Source: Paenibacillus bovis
GTDB taxonomy: Bacteria > Bacillota > Bacilli > Bacillales > Bacillaceae_C
Direction of reading: 5' to 3'
Length of the DNA: 64,000 nt
Assembly: GCA_007679095.1 (NCBI GenBank)
Contig: VEFU01000013.1
Location: 25,680-89,679 of the forward strand
The notes beneath the pieces are model-generated. The model searched no databases. It had not been told where the DNA came from and saw nothing but the letters and a program-made list of their open reading frames with translations. Shown one piece after another: positions 19,498-27,597 of this stretch (position 1 is its first letter; every line of letters begins with the position of its first letter). Made by a program: the position numbers and the translations under genes.

Positions 19498-19543
19498 TGA
19501 TTCTGATTGGGTTCGAACCAACGACCTCCACCCTGTCAAGGTG
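19498..19543 (-). repeat. Attachment site copy distal to integrase (truncated tRNA-Val)
   Basis: 46 bp identical to 41464-41509: acceptor 3' arm, T-arm and anticodon arm. After GTCAAGGTG the sequence diverges, so no tRNA can be made from this copy. Confidence 0.95.
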
Positions 19544-19560
19544 CTCGGTATAAGTCCGAT

Positions 19561-19618
19561 AAGTCTACGGTATGTCAAACGTTATGTATATGCGTTAAGT
19601 CTAGCGATATGTCACACG
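19561..19618 (+). repeat. Two integrase arm-type site candidates
   Basis: AAGTCTACGGTATGTCAAAC.. at 19561-19581 and AAGTCTAGCGATATGTCACA.. at 19597-19618, 36 bp apart, in direct orientation. A third relative lies at 41392-41412 beside the integrase gene. Confidence 0.65.
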
Positions 19619-19659
19619 CTTATTGGTATTATACCGATAATTCCGCTACCGTACAAGCG

Positions 19660-19886
19660 TTATTTCGCATTTATCGGACAATCCTTCGCAAAAAGCACAA
19701 AAAAAAAAGACGGACCAGCTCGTAAGCCAGCCCGTCCCCATCGGCAGAACGTTCCACCGCGATAAAGAAATCGTTGTCCTCTCCGGCCGTCAGCTTGCCA
19801 TCATCGAGGTTATTGCTTAGTAATTGCCGCCAATCTGTGAGCGTATAAAAAGTCTCGAAGTTAAGCTCGCAGTAATACGGCCCAAC
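19660..19886 (-). other. Open frame without a start codon after the tail gene
   Basis: In the frame two bases off the tail gene, the minus strand stays open for about 75 codons and reads like protein (YTLTDWRQLLSNNLDDGKL, then TAGEDNDFFIAVERSADGDG). It has no ATG, GTG or TTG at its start and runs through the terminator T-run. It could be a decayed gene, a frameshift extension of the tail protein or a gene with an unusual start. Confidence 0.35.
19699..19736 (-). terminator. Terminator of the tail operon
   Basis: GACGGGCTGGC / GCTGGTCCGTC arms with a short loop, followed by ten T on the minus strand. Confidence 0.85.
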
Positions 19887-21712
19887 CTATTAGGCTTAAT
19901 CGTTATTTCAATCCACTTGCCGCGCGGTATCATGCCGTTAGCATCCGTTAAATACGGTATTAAGTCGAAGTTCTCTCTCGAAGTAGCCGTTACTGGTACG
20001 GATTTACCATCGACAGTGATAGTAACCGACGTCGGTGTTTCGGGTAATTCGAAGATACCGAACTCAATGTCGTGAGTATGTGCCGGAATATTAATTGCCG
20101 GTATCTCTACTTCGAAGTTATGAGTGTGCGGTTGTATCGTTACGTTATGAGTGTGATCCGGTGTTTCGAAGCTATGCGTATGCGCCGGTACTTGAACGCT
20201 ATGTGTATGATTACCTAAGTTAGATATGCCCGGAATTAAATGATAGTGCGTGCCGCCTGTTTCCATTATTTCAGTACCTGTAATCATCGCAGGTATACCG
20301 TCCATCCAGTTGATTGCTGCGCTCGAAGTTCGCGTACTACTTCCACCCGATGCAGTCGACTTACTGACACCACCGCCACTAGACGAGGTTGCCGTCGTAC
20401 CCCCACCGGATGCCGTAGACTTAGACTGTACGGTACTTCCTTTGACGTATGCCCCACCGCCCTTAATACTCCGGCTATGCGCTCGAAATTTACTGGTCTG
20501 CCACGATAATAACATCTGATTAATATGAACGACGTCCTCCGGTAGATAGAACCGGATAATAGCCGGATGCGTTGCGTCAGCATTATCGTTAAACTCTCGG
20601 CTATCGATATTAGTCGCGCCTTGCGAATAAACTTCGTTAATCTCCTGCCTGCGCTCGATGTCCGCGATAGTTGTTCCGATAGTCTCCGTCTTATTCGCTA
20701 TTTCTAGTTCAATATCGCCCGGCGCTCCTACGATGTCCGCCTTTGCCTCGGTTACGATACGCGCTTCGAAAGTGCCGACGTCCGGATCGATAATGCGTAC
20801 TAGCTTGCCTTCGCGCAGCTCGTCGATACTGGCGCCCGTTATCGAGGATATATCGGCCGCTTTAACGCGATAAGTTACTTTCGGAACCGACCACTCGTCC
20901 AGCTTCGCCTGCGCGTTAGCTTTGAGCGATTCCGCATCCGTAAACCTTCTATCGACCCATACATACGATTTAAGACCGTAGTTAGCGATACTTGCGCTAT
21001 CTTCGAGGTATTCGCTATTGGCGTTTACTTTCTTAATCGTAAGTTGGTTAACGCCCTCGCCAGCACCTAACGGATAGATACGATTGACGATGTTAGCTGC
21101 GTCCACTTCGCGTTCTATCTCCAATAGATTCTTAGCGTAACGTATTTCGCAAGTAATAGCGGACGAAGGTTTAACGAGATTAATAGTCCACGGATAAGTC
21201 GAAGTGTCCCAAGTCCAAACGTATGACTCGTCGAATGGCTCCGCTATCGAGAATAAAGCGCCTAGCAGGCCGTTTTCATTCTCCCACGAATAATGGAAGT
21301 ACCGTGTAAAGTCGCATTGTCCTAGCTTCCAATTTTGTACGGTTTGCTGCGATAATAGATACTCGATGTTTTGACGCGTCGTAAAGTTCGATCGTTGGTG
21401 GTACTGGAAAAGCACATCGTCTAATAACGTAGTTATAACGTGCTCGAGATGGTACTGTATTTCGTTAATGGTCGCTAGTTTACGAGTTAGCGAAGGTATA
21501 ATCCGAAATAGTCCAATAGATTCGTCATTGTCGAATATCTCGACGTAGTTTAACGGCTTACAATGCTCATTCTTCGGATCATCTAAGGGCAATGAAAAAG
21601 AAGCACCCCATACGTCGTTAAGGCGCTTCTCGTATCCGATATTATAAGCATTCTCCGCAACTGCGACGAGTTGACGTTGCTGATTATATACTTTTACTCT
21701 CGCTTTAATAAT
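19817..21712 (-). CDS. Phage tail/fibre protein (siphovirus Gp37-like N-terminus, HxH-repeat C-terminus)
   Basis: About 631 aa. The N-terminus (KARVKVYNQQRQLVAV ... GYEKRLNDVWGASFSLP) and the domain after it resemble the ReqiPepy6 Gp37-like tail proteins that follow the tape measure in Gram-positive siphophages. A Gly/Ser/Thr-rich linker comes at about residues 420-460. Next is a block with six HxH triplets (HYH, then HTH five times), like metal-binding needle or fibre tips, and a beta-rich end (QIGGNY). The frame has no ATG, GTG or TTG before codon 41; the conserved N-terminus starts at an ATT (21712 or 21709) just after AAGGGGTG. If TTG 21592 were used, the family's conserved start would be lost. 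Probably the receptor-contacting tail tip. Confidence 0.82.
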   Translation of the reverse strand: MIKARVKVYNQQRQLVAVAENAYNIGYEKRLNDVWGASFSLPLDDPKNEHCKPLNYVEIFDNDESIGLFRIIPSLTRKLATINEIQYHLEHVITTLLDDVLFQYHQRSNFTTRQNIEYLLSQQTVQNWKLGQCDFTRYFHYSWENENGLLGALFSIAEPFDESYVWTWDTSTYPWTINLVKPSSAITCEIRYAKNLLEIEREVDAANIVNRIYPLGAGEGVNQLTIKKVNANSEYLEDSASIANYGLKSYVWVDRRFTDAESLKANAQAKLDEWSVPKVTYRVKAADISSITGASIDELREGKLVRIIDPDVGTFEARIVTEAKADIVGAPGDIELEIANKTETIGTTIADIERRQEINEVYSQGATNIDSREFNDNADATHPAIIRFYLPEDVVHINQMLLSWQTSKFRAHSRSIKGGGAYVKGSTVQSKSTASGGGTTATSSSGGGVSKSTASGGSSTRTSSAAINWMDGIPAMITGTEIMETGGTHYHLIPGISNLGNHTHSVQVPAHTHSFETPDHTHNVTIQPHTHNFEVEIPAINIPAHTHDIEFGIFELPETPTSVTITVDGKSVPVTATSRENFDLIPYLTDANGMIPRGKWIEITIKPNRLGRITASLTSRLFIRSQIGGNY

Positions 21713-21722
21713 CGCTCACCCC

Positions 21723-24023
21723 TTATAATCGTCTTGCACGATGCAAGCCCCGCATTTGTCTTTGTTCGACTGCTTGTCCGACAGTACGTCCGTCTAATTC
21801 GATGCTTAGGTTCGTCATGTCTTGACGTAGGCTACGTAATTCATCCACGATCTTATCTTCGCGGGTATTAACGTCCACCGTACCATTTACCGCGCTTGCG
21901 AGAGTCGAATGAACACCGTTAGGAGTCGCATAAGCCATCGATACTTGCGGTGTATCAGGCAGCATTGCCTCGGCCATCCGATTGGTTGCGGCTTGTAACT
22001 TACTAGTCATGCTTTCTATACCTTTAATAGCTCCGCCCGGAATGTGTTTAGCGAGCGCCATCATAAGTCTCGAAGGTGACTTAATACCGAAAAAGTCGGT
22101 AAAACCGTTCTTAATTTTCGTACCGATGTTTTTAACGCCTTTTTTAACGTTGTCTACCATCGATGTCATGCCGTTTATTAGGCCGTTCATAATATCCGCG
22201 CCAATTTGTTTAAGGTCTACACTCTCGAAATATTCGACGATGTTTTCCCAAATATTAACCGCGGTTTGTTTTATCGAGTCCCATGCGCCTTCCCAATCGC
22301 CTCGTAAGAGCGCCATGACCGTATTAACTATTCCGAGGATTAAGTCGATACCATTTTTCACGGTCAATTTAATATTATTCCACGCGATTTTAACGACTCC
22401 GGAAATAATCGGCCATACCATTTGGAATATGGCTTTTATGTGATTGACAGTACCTTTAATGAATTCCCAAACAAGACCGAAGTACATCTTTACATAGGAT
22501 AAAATCTGCTCGCCATTATCCGCCCAAAACTGCTTAAATTGTTCTATAATTGGTACAGCAAATGCTACTATATCGTCAATAATCGCAATAATTACGTTCT
22601 TTACTGCTTCAAACGCTATTATCGACGCCTCTTTTATCCACGCCCACGCATCGTTAACCATATCGCGGAACCATTCGACTTTGTTATACGCTAGTACAAG
22701 AGCCGCGATGACTCCGACGATGGCTGCGATAGTTAAACCGACTGGACCCGTAACCGCTGCGAATACTGTGCTCAACGCTTGAAATCCTGCGATAATTTGC
22801 GGTATGAATCCGATTAAGAGTAATAACGGGCCAGCTATAAGTCCGAGTGCCGTAGTTATGGCGGTTATAATTGAGATTGTTTTTTTAGTAGATTCGGAGA
22901 GTCCGTTAAACCACGTAAGCACTTTTCGTATACTATCCGCAATACTTCGTATAGTGTCCTTTAATGGATCGCCTATCCCAATCATTAAGCCTTCGAAAGC
23001 CGACTTTAATGACGTTATGGACCCGAGTAAATTATCTTCCATTTCAGCAGCCATTTTATTAGCTGCGCCTTCTGAACTGTTTATAGCTGCGGTTAGTTTT
23101 TCGTAATCGCTCGCGGATGCGTTAATAATCGAAAGTGCGCCCGACATTGCTTCCTTACCGAAGATTGTTGACGCGTATTGCGCTTGCTGCGCGTCTGTCA
23201 GTTTCGAAAATGTGCCTCGCATATCCTTCATAATTTGGTCGAGAGATTTAACGTTACCTTCACTGTCAGTTAACGAAAGGCCTAATTCATCCATCGCGTC
23301 TCTCATCGCTTTAGTAGGGCTGGATAGGTTCGTTAACATCGTCCTTAGCGAGGTACCCGCTTGACTAGATTTAATACCGGCATTCGCCATTAATCCAAGC
23401 GCAATGGACGTATCCTCTGCCGACATACCTAAAGCACCCGCGACCGGAGCCACGTATTTAAATGACTCTCCGAGCATAGCTACGTTCGTATTCGCATTAG
23501 ATGAAGCCGCAGCGAGCACATCCGCAAATCTACCGGAATCCTTCGCTGTCATTCCGAAGGCTGTAAGTGCATCCGTTACAATATCGGAAGTCAACGCTAA
23601 GTCTTCGCCTGATGCAGCCGCAAGACTCATGATACCTTCGATACCGTCGAGCATGTCCGTAGTTTTCCAGCCGGCCATCGCCATATACTGAAACGCCTCC
23701 GCTGATTCCGATGCGCTGAACTTGGTCATTGCGCCCATTTCCTTCGCTTTATCGGTTAATTGGGCAAGATCATCAGATGTTGCTCCGGAGATTGCTTTAA
23801 CCTTACTCATTTCTGCCTCGAAGTTGGCTGCGGTTTTGATTGAACCGAATAAGCCTGCGGCAAAGGTTGCGCTTACTGCCGTAACTGCCGCGCCCGCCTG
23901 TTTAAACGAATCGAACGTCTCTTTATTCTTCTTACTAAAGTCCGATAGTTTACGTTGACTTTCCGCCATAGCGCGTGAGAACTGCGTAATGTCTGCGCCT
24001 ATCTTTACGAGAATATCGCTCAT
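21723..24023 (-). CDS. Phage tail tape measure protein
   Basis: 766 aa. N-terminal helical part (ILVKIGADITQFSRAMAESQ), then the TP901-like minor tail domain with SAETAEAFQYMAMAGWKTTD-type helices and GTSLRTMLTNLSSPTKAM. Two long hydrophobic segments follow near residues 390-450 (ALGLIAGPLLLLIGFIPQII, LTIAAIVGVIAALVLAY), and a C-terminal FFGIKSPSRLM motif common in tape measures. It sets tail length and carries the membrane-crossing helices at DNA ejection. It starts four bases inside the previous gene (ATGA) and ends about 10 bp before the tail protein. Full length and intact. By length it would suit a short siphovirus tail. Confidence 0.93.
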   Translation of the reverse strand: MSDILVKIGADITQFSRAMAESQRKLSDFSKKNKETFDSFKQAGAAVTAVSATFAAGLFGSIKTAANFEAEMSKVKAISGATSDDLAQLTDKAKEMGAMTKFSASESAEAFQYMAMAGWKTTDMLDGIEGIMSLAAASGEDLALTSDIVTDALTAFGMTAKDSGRFADVLAAASSNANTNVAMLGESFKYVAPVAGALGMSAEDTSIALGLMANAGIKSSQAGTSLRTMLTNLSSPTKAMRDAMDELGLSLTDSEGNVKSLDQIMKDMRGTFSKLTDAQQAQYASTIFGKEAMSGALSIINASASDYEKLTAAINSSEGAANKMAAEMEDNLLGSITSLKSAFEGLMIGIGDPLKDTIRSIADSIRKVLTWFNGLSESTKKTISIITAITTALGLIAGPLLLLIGFIPQIIAGFQALSTVFAAVTGPVGLTIAAIVGVIAALVLAYNKVEWFRDMVNDAWAWIKEASIIAFEAVKNVIIAIIDDIVAFAVPIIEQFKQFWADNGEQILSYVKMYFGLVWEFIKGTVNHIKAIFQMVWPIISGVVKIAWNNIKLTVKNGIDLILGIVNTVMALLRGDWEGAWDSIKQTAVNIWENIVEYFESVDLKQIGADIMNGLINGMTSMVDNVKKGVKNIGTKIKNGFTDFFGIKSPSRLMMALAKHIPGGAIKGIESMTSKLQAATNRMAEAMLPDTPQVSMAYATPNGVHSTLASAVNGTVDVNTREDKIVDELRSLRQDMTNLSIELDGRTVGQAVEQRQMRGLHRARRL

Positions 24024-24349
24024 AGCTTACTCACCGCCCTCGAAATAAAGGCCGCATTGTACCGTTGGCTGTAGTCGATATATTCTTCGGTTAATGATTC
24101 CGCCTTACGAAACTGACCTTTCTGCAATGCCTGCGCTGCTCTAATCGCTGACTTAAACGCCTGCCTCAATAACCGAAAGTTACGTCGATCGTCGGCCGAT
24201 AATTTAAGCGAATCTAATTTCGATAGACCTTCCGTCCAAAGCTGCTCGACTTGCTTCGGCGCTGATAATTCCGTAGCATTTTCGAGAATCTGACCGCCTT
24301 TGACGAGATACTGCTCGACGATTCGTTTAACGTCTGCTAAATCGTTCAT
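24020..24349 (-). CDS. Helical protein, first gene of the tail operon
   Basis: 109 aa, entirely helical by look (QILENATELSAPKQVEQLW ... QALQKGQFRKAESLTEEYID). AGGAGGAAAGG precedes the start and the stop overlaps the tape-measure ATG. The position is where a tail assembly chaperone normally lies, but I see no slippery sequence and no recognisable family. Confidence 0.7.
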   Translation of the reverse strand: MNDLADVKRIVEQYLVKGGQILENATELSAPKQVEQLWTEGLSKLDSLKLSADDRRNFRLLRQAFKSAIRAAQALQKGQFRKAESLTEEYIDYSQRYNAAFISRAVSKL

Positions 24350-24371
24350 AACCTTTCCTCCTTCGTAATTA

Positions 24372-24393
24372 GTTTGACTTTGATTAACTTTGA
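24372..24393. promoter_or_regulatory. Phased repeats upstream of the tail operon
   Basis: ACTTTGA at 24377 and 24387, exactly 10 bp apart, with a third partial TTTGAC before them. One-helical-turn spacing suggests a dimeric activator or repressor site for the tail operon. Confidence 0.4.
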
Positions 24394-24407
24394 CCTTTTA
24401 AATAATT

Positions 24408-24436
24408 AAAAAGACACCCGCTTATTAGCGAGTGCC
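24408..24436 (-). terminator. Terminator separating accessory genes from the tail operon
   Basis: GGCACTCGC / GCGGGTGTC stem (nine pairs, two G-U), six-base loop, five T on the minus strand. Confidence 0.8.
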
Positions 24437-24486
24437 TTATCGAATACCCCTCCGACTCCCCGACAGTCGTGCGAACGGGGCATATT

Positions 24487-25221
24487 TTAGATAAACATTG
24501 TTGCTATCTCAAATTGTCGTTTTATATTTGAGTTTCTTTTAATCGAACTTAGCATGTCGACCTCCAACGCCGCTTCGGATTGTTTCTCATCTCGTGATTT
24601 CACCTTTAAATTATCGTAAATTTCTCTGATATACCTATTACGAGTAGGAGGACTTATATTTTGACCGAGACTGTCTAATTCTCTTTTAATTTCCGTAAAG
24701 TCCGCGAGCAACTCCGAAGCTACATTTTTATCAGCCATCTTTACTTCCTTTTGAAGTAATTCGAGCGCTTCTGTAAAGCTAGACGCCATAGTAACGTCAG
24801 TTTTTATATGTCCTACTTTAACCCTTACTACATCTTTGTCGTAGTCTAACTCCGACTTTAATTCGCTTGCCTTCTCCATCGCTTTTTCCAGTAGATTATC
24901 GAGTTCTTGGCTGTATTCTGCATTAATTTCTTCGACATGTTGTTTATACTTTTCTAATAATGCTTTCTTGTCGTCTTCCTTTGCCGTATCGGTTAATCTC
25001 ATATTATCCTCAATGGCTTTCAATTCTTGTTTTAATTGATCGACTATATTCGTTACAGTAGTTTCATGTCGTCTTAAAGTCGGGTAATTGACGACCTTAG
25101 CGACACCTTTACTAACTAGTTGTTCTGCGATGTGTTCTTCTACGTCGTAAATATATCCTGCTGTTTTTCTTGTTCCGTTGTCTGCTACACTCTCTGTCAT
25201 ATAAATTTCAACGTTTTTCAT
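24487..25221 (-). CDS. Coiled-coil protein of unknown function
   Basis: 244 aa. The first 40 residues (GYIYDVEEHIAEQLVSKGVA) look like the short N-terminal domain found in phage head-associated or scaffold-like small proteins. The rest is charged coiled coil (EINAYSQELDNLLEKAMEK type) ending in a helical tail. The ATG at 25221 follows GGGGAAATG. It might be structural, but no virion gene lies next to it, and a terminator follows. Confidence 0.6.
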   Translation of the reverse strand: MKNVEIYMTESVADNGTRKTAGYIYDVEEHIAEQLVSKGVAKVVNYPTLRRHETTVTNIVDQLKQELKAIEDNMRLTDTAKEDDKKALLEKYKQHVEEINAEYSQELDNLLEKAMEKASELKSELDYDKDVVRVKVGHIKTDVTMASSFTEALELLQKEVKMADKNVASELLADFTEIKRELDSLGQNISPPTRNRYIREIYDNLKVKSRDEKQSEAALEVDMLSSIKRNSNIKRQFEIATMFI

Positions 25222-25224
25222 TTT

Positions 25225-25335
25225 TCATTTCCCCTTTTTATTTAGTAGTTTGATAGTTTCTTCGCTTAATAATTCATAGAATTTAAATCCCTGCTTAACA
25301 AACTTTCGCTTCTTTCTTGGCTTTGTCTTTTCCAT
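25225..25335 (-). CDS. Tiny basic protein
   Basis: 36 aa, MEKTKPRKKRKFVKQGFKFY then ELLSEETIKLLNKKGK. A strong GGAGGTACGTAG site lies before the ATG. It overlaps the end of the upstream gene in another frame and stops 4 bp before the next start. Confidence 0.45.
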   Translation of the reverse strand: MEKTKPRKKRKFVKQGFKFYELLSEETIKLLNKKGK

Positions 25336-25843
25336 CTACGTACCTCCGTTTTAATGCGCCTGCCCGCTTTCGTACCTCGGTAAAGTCCAGTTTGCCCGCG
25401 TCGATATTAGCGCCTTTAATGTCGTCGAGTTCTCTGATGCCCTTATGCGAGAATCTAATCGCAGTATTATCATGTTCCCCTATTTCCTCAACGACCTCGC
25501 GTATTTCCCATGCTACTTCGTACTCATCCCCGATAAAATGCCAGCTGCCTATGTGCTTACGGCCTTTACGAGCGTCCATCGCACCGTATAAGACGTTATT
25601 CGAAGTATTTTCCGAATAAGATACGAGGAATACAGTCGGCGCTATGCGTTGCTTAAATTGCGCAGCCGAGCACCTTTTGCCGTCCTTAACGATGTCGATA
25701 CTGGCCGTTGGCTCTGCGTACCTAATTCGACTGACGGCTTCGTCATATCCTCGTCCGATAAAAAGGACTTCGCCGGCTGTTGTGCGGACTTTGTACCGTT
25801 CGTCTCCGTCTAAATCGATGATAGCTACACCGTTGGGAAACAT
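25295..25843 (-). CDS. Hypothetical element protein
   Basis: About 182 aa from the ATG at 25843 (MFPNGVAIIDLDGDERYKV), which has GGAGAA upstream. The frame is open to a GTG at 25945, but that GTG overlaps its own Shine-Dalgarno, so the start is uncertain. C-terminus Lys-rich (KDKAKKEAKVC). No motif recognised. Confidence 0.6.
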   Translation of the reverse strand: MFPNGVAIIDLDGDERYKVRTTAGEVLFIGRGYDEAVSRIRYAEPTASIDIVKDGKRCSAAQFKQRIAPTVFLVSYSENTSNNVLYGAMDARKGRKHIGSWHFIGDEYEVAWEIREVVEEIGEHDNTAIRFSHKGIRELDDIKGANIDAGKLDFTEVRKRAGALKRRYVDGKDKAKKEAKVC

Positions 25844-25948
25844 CGGCGCCCGTTCTCCGTCTCTATTTTCTCGATACTGACATACGTGTTTTTCGCTGTG
25901 TAAAAGATAGCTTTCTCGGAATAAACGCAGTAAATAGCAAATCACTCC

Positions 25949-26074
25949 TTAGTTATTTCTTACTTTTTGCCCCGGGAAATAACGATCGCGAGGTGGACGC
26001 TCCCCTTCCTGCCTTATACCGTTTTTGTTATATCGTTTTTCTCTACGCTTTTTCGGCTTTTTGTTTTTATTCAT
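25949..26074 (-). CDS. Tiny very basic protein
   Basis: 41 aa: MNKNKKPKKRREKRYNKNG then IRQEGERPPRDRYFPGQKVRNN. Starts directly after the stop of the upstream gene. Probably translated by coupling; function unknown. Confidence 0.45.
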   Translation of the reverse strand: MNKNKKPKKRREKRYNKNGIRQEGERPPRDRYFPGQKVRNN

Positions 26075-26452
26075 TTATTCAGTCTCCAACCTTTCGTATA
26101 TATCTGTCTTACGTTGCGCAGCATCCTCCGCTAGTAGTTCTGCCTCTTGCATTTGACCACGTACTCTAGTTAGGAATCGCACGTTAACACGCTCAATAAA
26201 CGGCTTGTGCCAGTTCTTACGCTCGCTATACTTATTCATTTGTACAATCGCCTGCTCATCGTCCGCAAGTTCGCCATCAATCGTCTTTAGAATGTCGACG
26301 AAAGCGTCCTTATTACTAATCTTGCGTGGATAATGAAGGCTCCATATTGCGATAGTTTCTCCGCTAGTCCATTGCGGACTATATTCAGCGATACCTATTC
26401 CGGTATGTCCTTCGATAAAAACGAAGTCCGCACGGAATCGTCGTAACTTCAT
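26075..26452 (-). CDS. Hypothetical element protein
   Basis: 125 aa from MKLRRFRADFVFIEGHTG; GAGGTGATAGCG precedes the ATG. Mixed alpha/beta sequence with a charged C-terminal helix (QMQEAELLAEDAAQRK). No family recognised. Part of the tightly packed minus-strand run from 27,527 to 24,487. Confidence 0.6.
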   Translation of the reverse strand: MKLRRFRADFVFIEGHTGIGIAEYSPQWTSGETIAIWSLHYPRKISNKDAFVDILKTIDGELADDEQAIVQMNKYSERKNWHKPFIERVNVRFLTRVRGQMQEAELLAEDAAQRKTDIYERLETE

Positions 26453-26457
26453 CGCTA

Positions 26458-26670
26458 TCACCTCGGTTTGAAAAGTCTTATTTGATTACGGGCGACCTTT
26501 CCTTCGACAGCTATGATTCTTCCGTCATCATCGGTAGTTTGTCGATGTATCTGCGCTCGTTCGAGTAGCTGGCGTATATGTGGCGGGTATGTCGAGGAAA
26601 TAATCCAATGACCGTCGATAGGGTCGTAAAGGTACAACGTCTCTTGTTGGTCCTTAGAATAGTAGCTCAA
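26458..26670 (-). CDS. Hypothetical small element protein
   Basis: 70 aa, starting at a TTG that overlaps the HNH gene's TGA stop. Sequence SYYSKDQQETLYLYDPIDGH ... NQIRLFKPR. A GTG further up (26706) has no ribosome site. No family recognised. Confidence 0.55.
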   Translation of the reverse strand: MSYYSKDQQETLYLYDPIDGHWIISSTYPPHIRQLLERAQIHRQTTDDDGRIIAVEGKVARNQIRLFKPR

Positions 26671-27260
26671 CTCATCGCCAGCCTTTCCGCTTGTTTGTCG
26701 CACCAACTATTAAACTCGTTCATTACGTATTCAGCATAACGCTGCGTAAAATCCTTCGTAATTTCTTCGACTGTCTGCTGTCTAACTAGCGCCAAGTAAT
26801 GGACTAGCTTCGCAAACCGTTCGTCGGTGAATTGATCTCCTCGTTTTTCGAAGAAGAAGGCAAATAACGGCATATTTCCCTTACTCGGATTACACGAAGC
26901 ACACGAAAGAACTAAATTCGAAATATGCGACCTACCGCCTTCACTTATAGGTATTACATGGTCGATATGATGCGCGCGGCCGTTCTCGTCCTCTTTTTCC
27001 CCGCAGTACAGGCACTCCCCGTCGAAAGCCCTGTATAGCGCTTGTATTTCTTTGGGCGTGACTTCTAAAGGGGTACCGCTTGCTATCGCTCGTCGCTTCA
27101 TTCCTCGATATACTTGACTTGCACGGTCATCTAAAGCGTACTTACACTCTCGGCAACGGTTAGTCCTGCCACTCTTAATCCGGTTGTCTACCTCGAATAA
27201 TTCCAATGCCTTTTCCTCGCCACATGTGCGGCATATGCGCGTTTCAACTTCCTTAGTCAT
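26667..27260 (-). CDS. HNH endonuclease with zinc ribbons
   Basis: 197 aa. An N-terminal C-x2-C / C-x2-C ribbon (CRTCGEEKALELF ... CRECK) precedes an HNH core: CLYCGEKEDENGRAHHIDHV, the D-H-V-I-P step, and LVLSCASCNPSKGN with the closing Cys pair and Asn. In cos-type phages an HNH gene adjoins the terminase; here there is no terminase, so it may nick element or competitor DNA. The ATG overlaps the previous tiny gene's stop (ATGA). Confidence 0.88.
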   Translation of the reverse strand: MTKEVETRICRTCGEEKALELFEVDNRIKSGRTNRCRECKYALDDRASQVYRGMKRRAIASGTPLEVTPKEIQALYRAFDGECLYCGEKEDENGRAHHIDHVIPISEGGRSHISNLVLSCASCNPSKGNMPLFAFFFEKRGDQFTDERFAKLVHYLALVRQQTVEEITKDFTQRYAEYVMNEFNSWCDKQAERLAMS

Positions 27261-27364
27261 CGACGCTCACCCGCCTTAACTGCGTCTAGCTTTGCGTCTA
27301 TTGCTCCGATTAGTGCGAAAATGTCATAAATAGTAATTGATTCTTGTTTTCGATTCTTTTCCAT
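27257..27364 (-). CDS. Tiny protein upstream of the HNH gene
   Basis: 35 aa, MEKNRKQESITIYDIFALIG then AIDAKLDAVKAGERR. AAGGGGATG upstream; its TGA overlaps the HNH start. Coupled translation is likely. Confidence 0.5.
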   Translation of the reverse strand: MEKNRKQESITIYDIFALIGAIDAKLDAVKAGERR

Positions 27365-27383
27365 TACATTACATCCCCTTTAA

Positions 27384-27527
27384 TTAGTTATTTTTTAATC
27401 CCAATTCTTTCTCGATTTCTTCCATTACTTTCGCTATTTCACGGTGCACGTAAGTCTTGTTTGTCTGTTGCATTAGTGCTAACGCTTGTAAGTATGCGGC
27501 CAGTGCTTGTGCTTTACTGTTATCCAT
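27384..27527 (-). CDS. Tiny helical protein
   Basis: 47 aa from MDNSKAQALAAYLQALALMQ; GGAGGTGGAATGAA precedes the ATG. The longer open frame upstream crosses promoter DNA and is not coding. First of the run HNH-26458-26075. Confidence 0.55.
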   Translation of the reverse strand: MDNSKAQALAAYLQALALMQQTNKTYVHREIAKVMEEIEKELGLKNN

Positions 27528-27565
27528 TTCATTCCACCTCCTATCCATATCGCATAAAATAAAAC

Positions 27566-27593
27566 TTGACAAACATTCAAAATTTGTTATAAT
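27566..27593 (+). promoter_or_regulatory. Consensus SigA promoter facing the XRE gene antisense
   Basis: TTGACA, 16-bp spacer, TATAAT: both boxes perfect. It points right, against the genes on both sides; the spacer contains an ACAAA/TTTGT pair that could be an operator. Confidence 0.6.
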
Positions 27594-27597
27594 TTGA

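Noticed and set aside
19498..19543. Second tRNA-Val
   Set aside because: Only the 3' 46 bp of the tRNA are present; the 5' half is replaced by element sequence.
20284..20583. 99-codon frame inside the tail gene
   Set aside because: Same strand as the tail gene but in another frame, over the low-complexity linker; Arg-rich and without ribosome site, so an overlap artefact.
19817..24349. Tailocin (phage-tail bacteriocin)
   Set aside because: No tail tube, sheath, baseplate, holin or lysin genes; the operon alone cannot build a tail.
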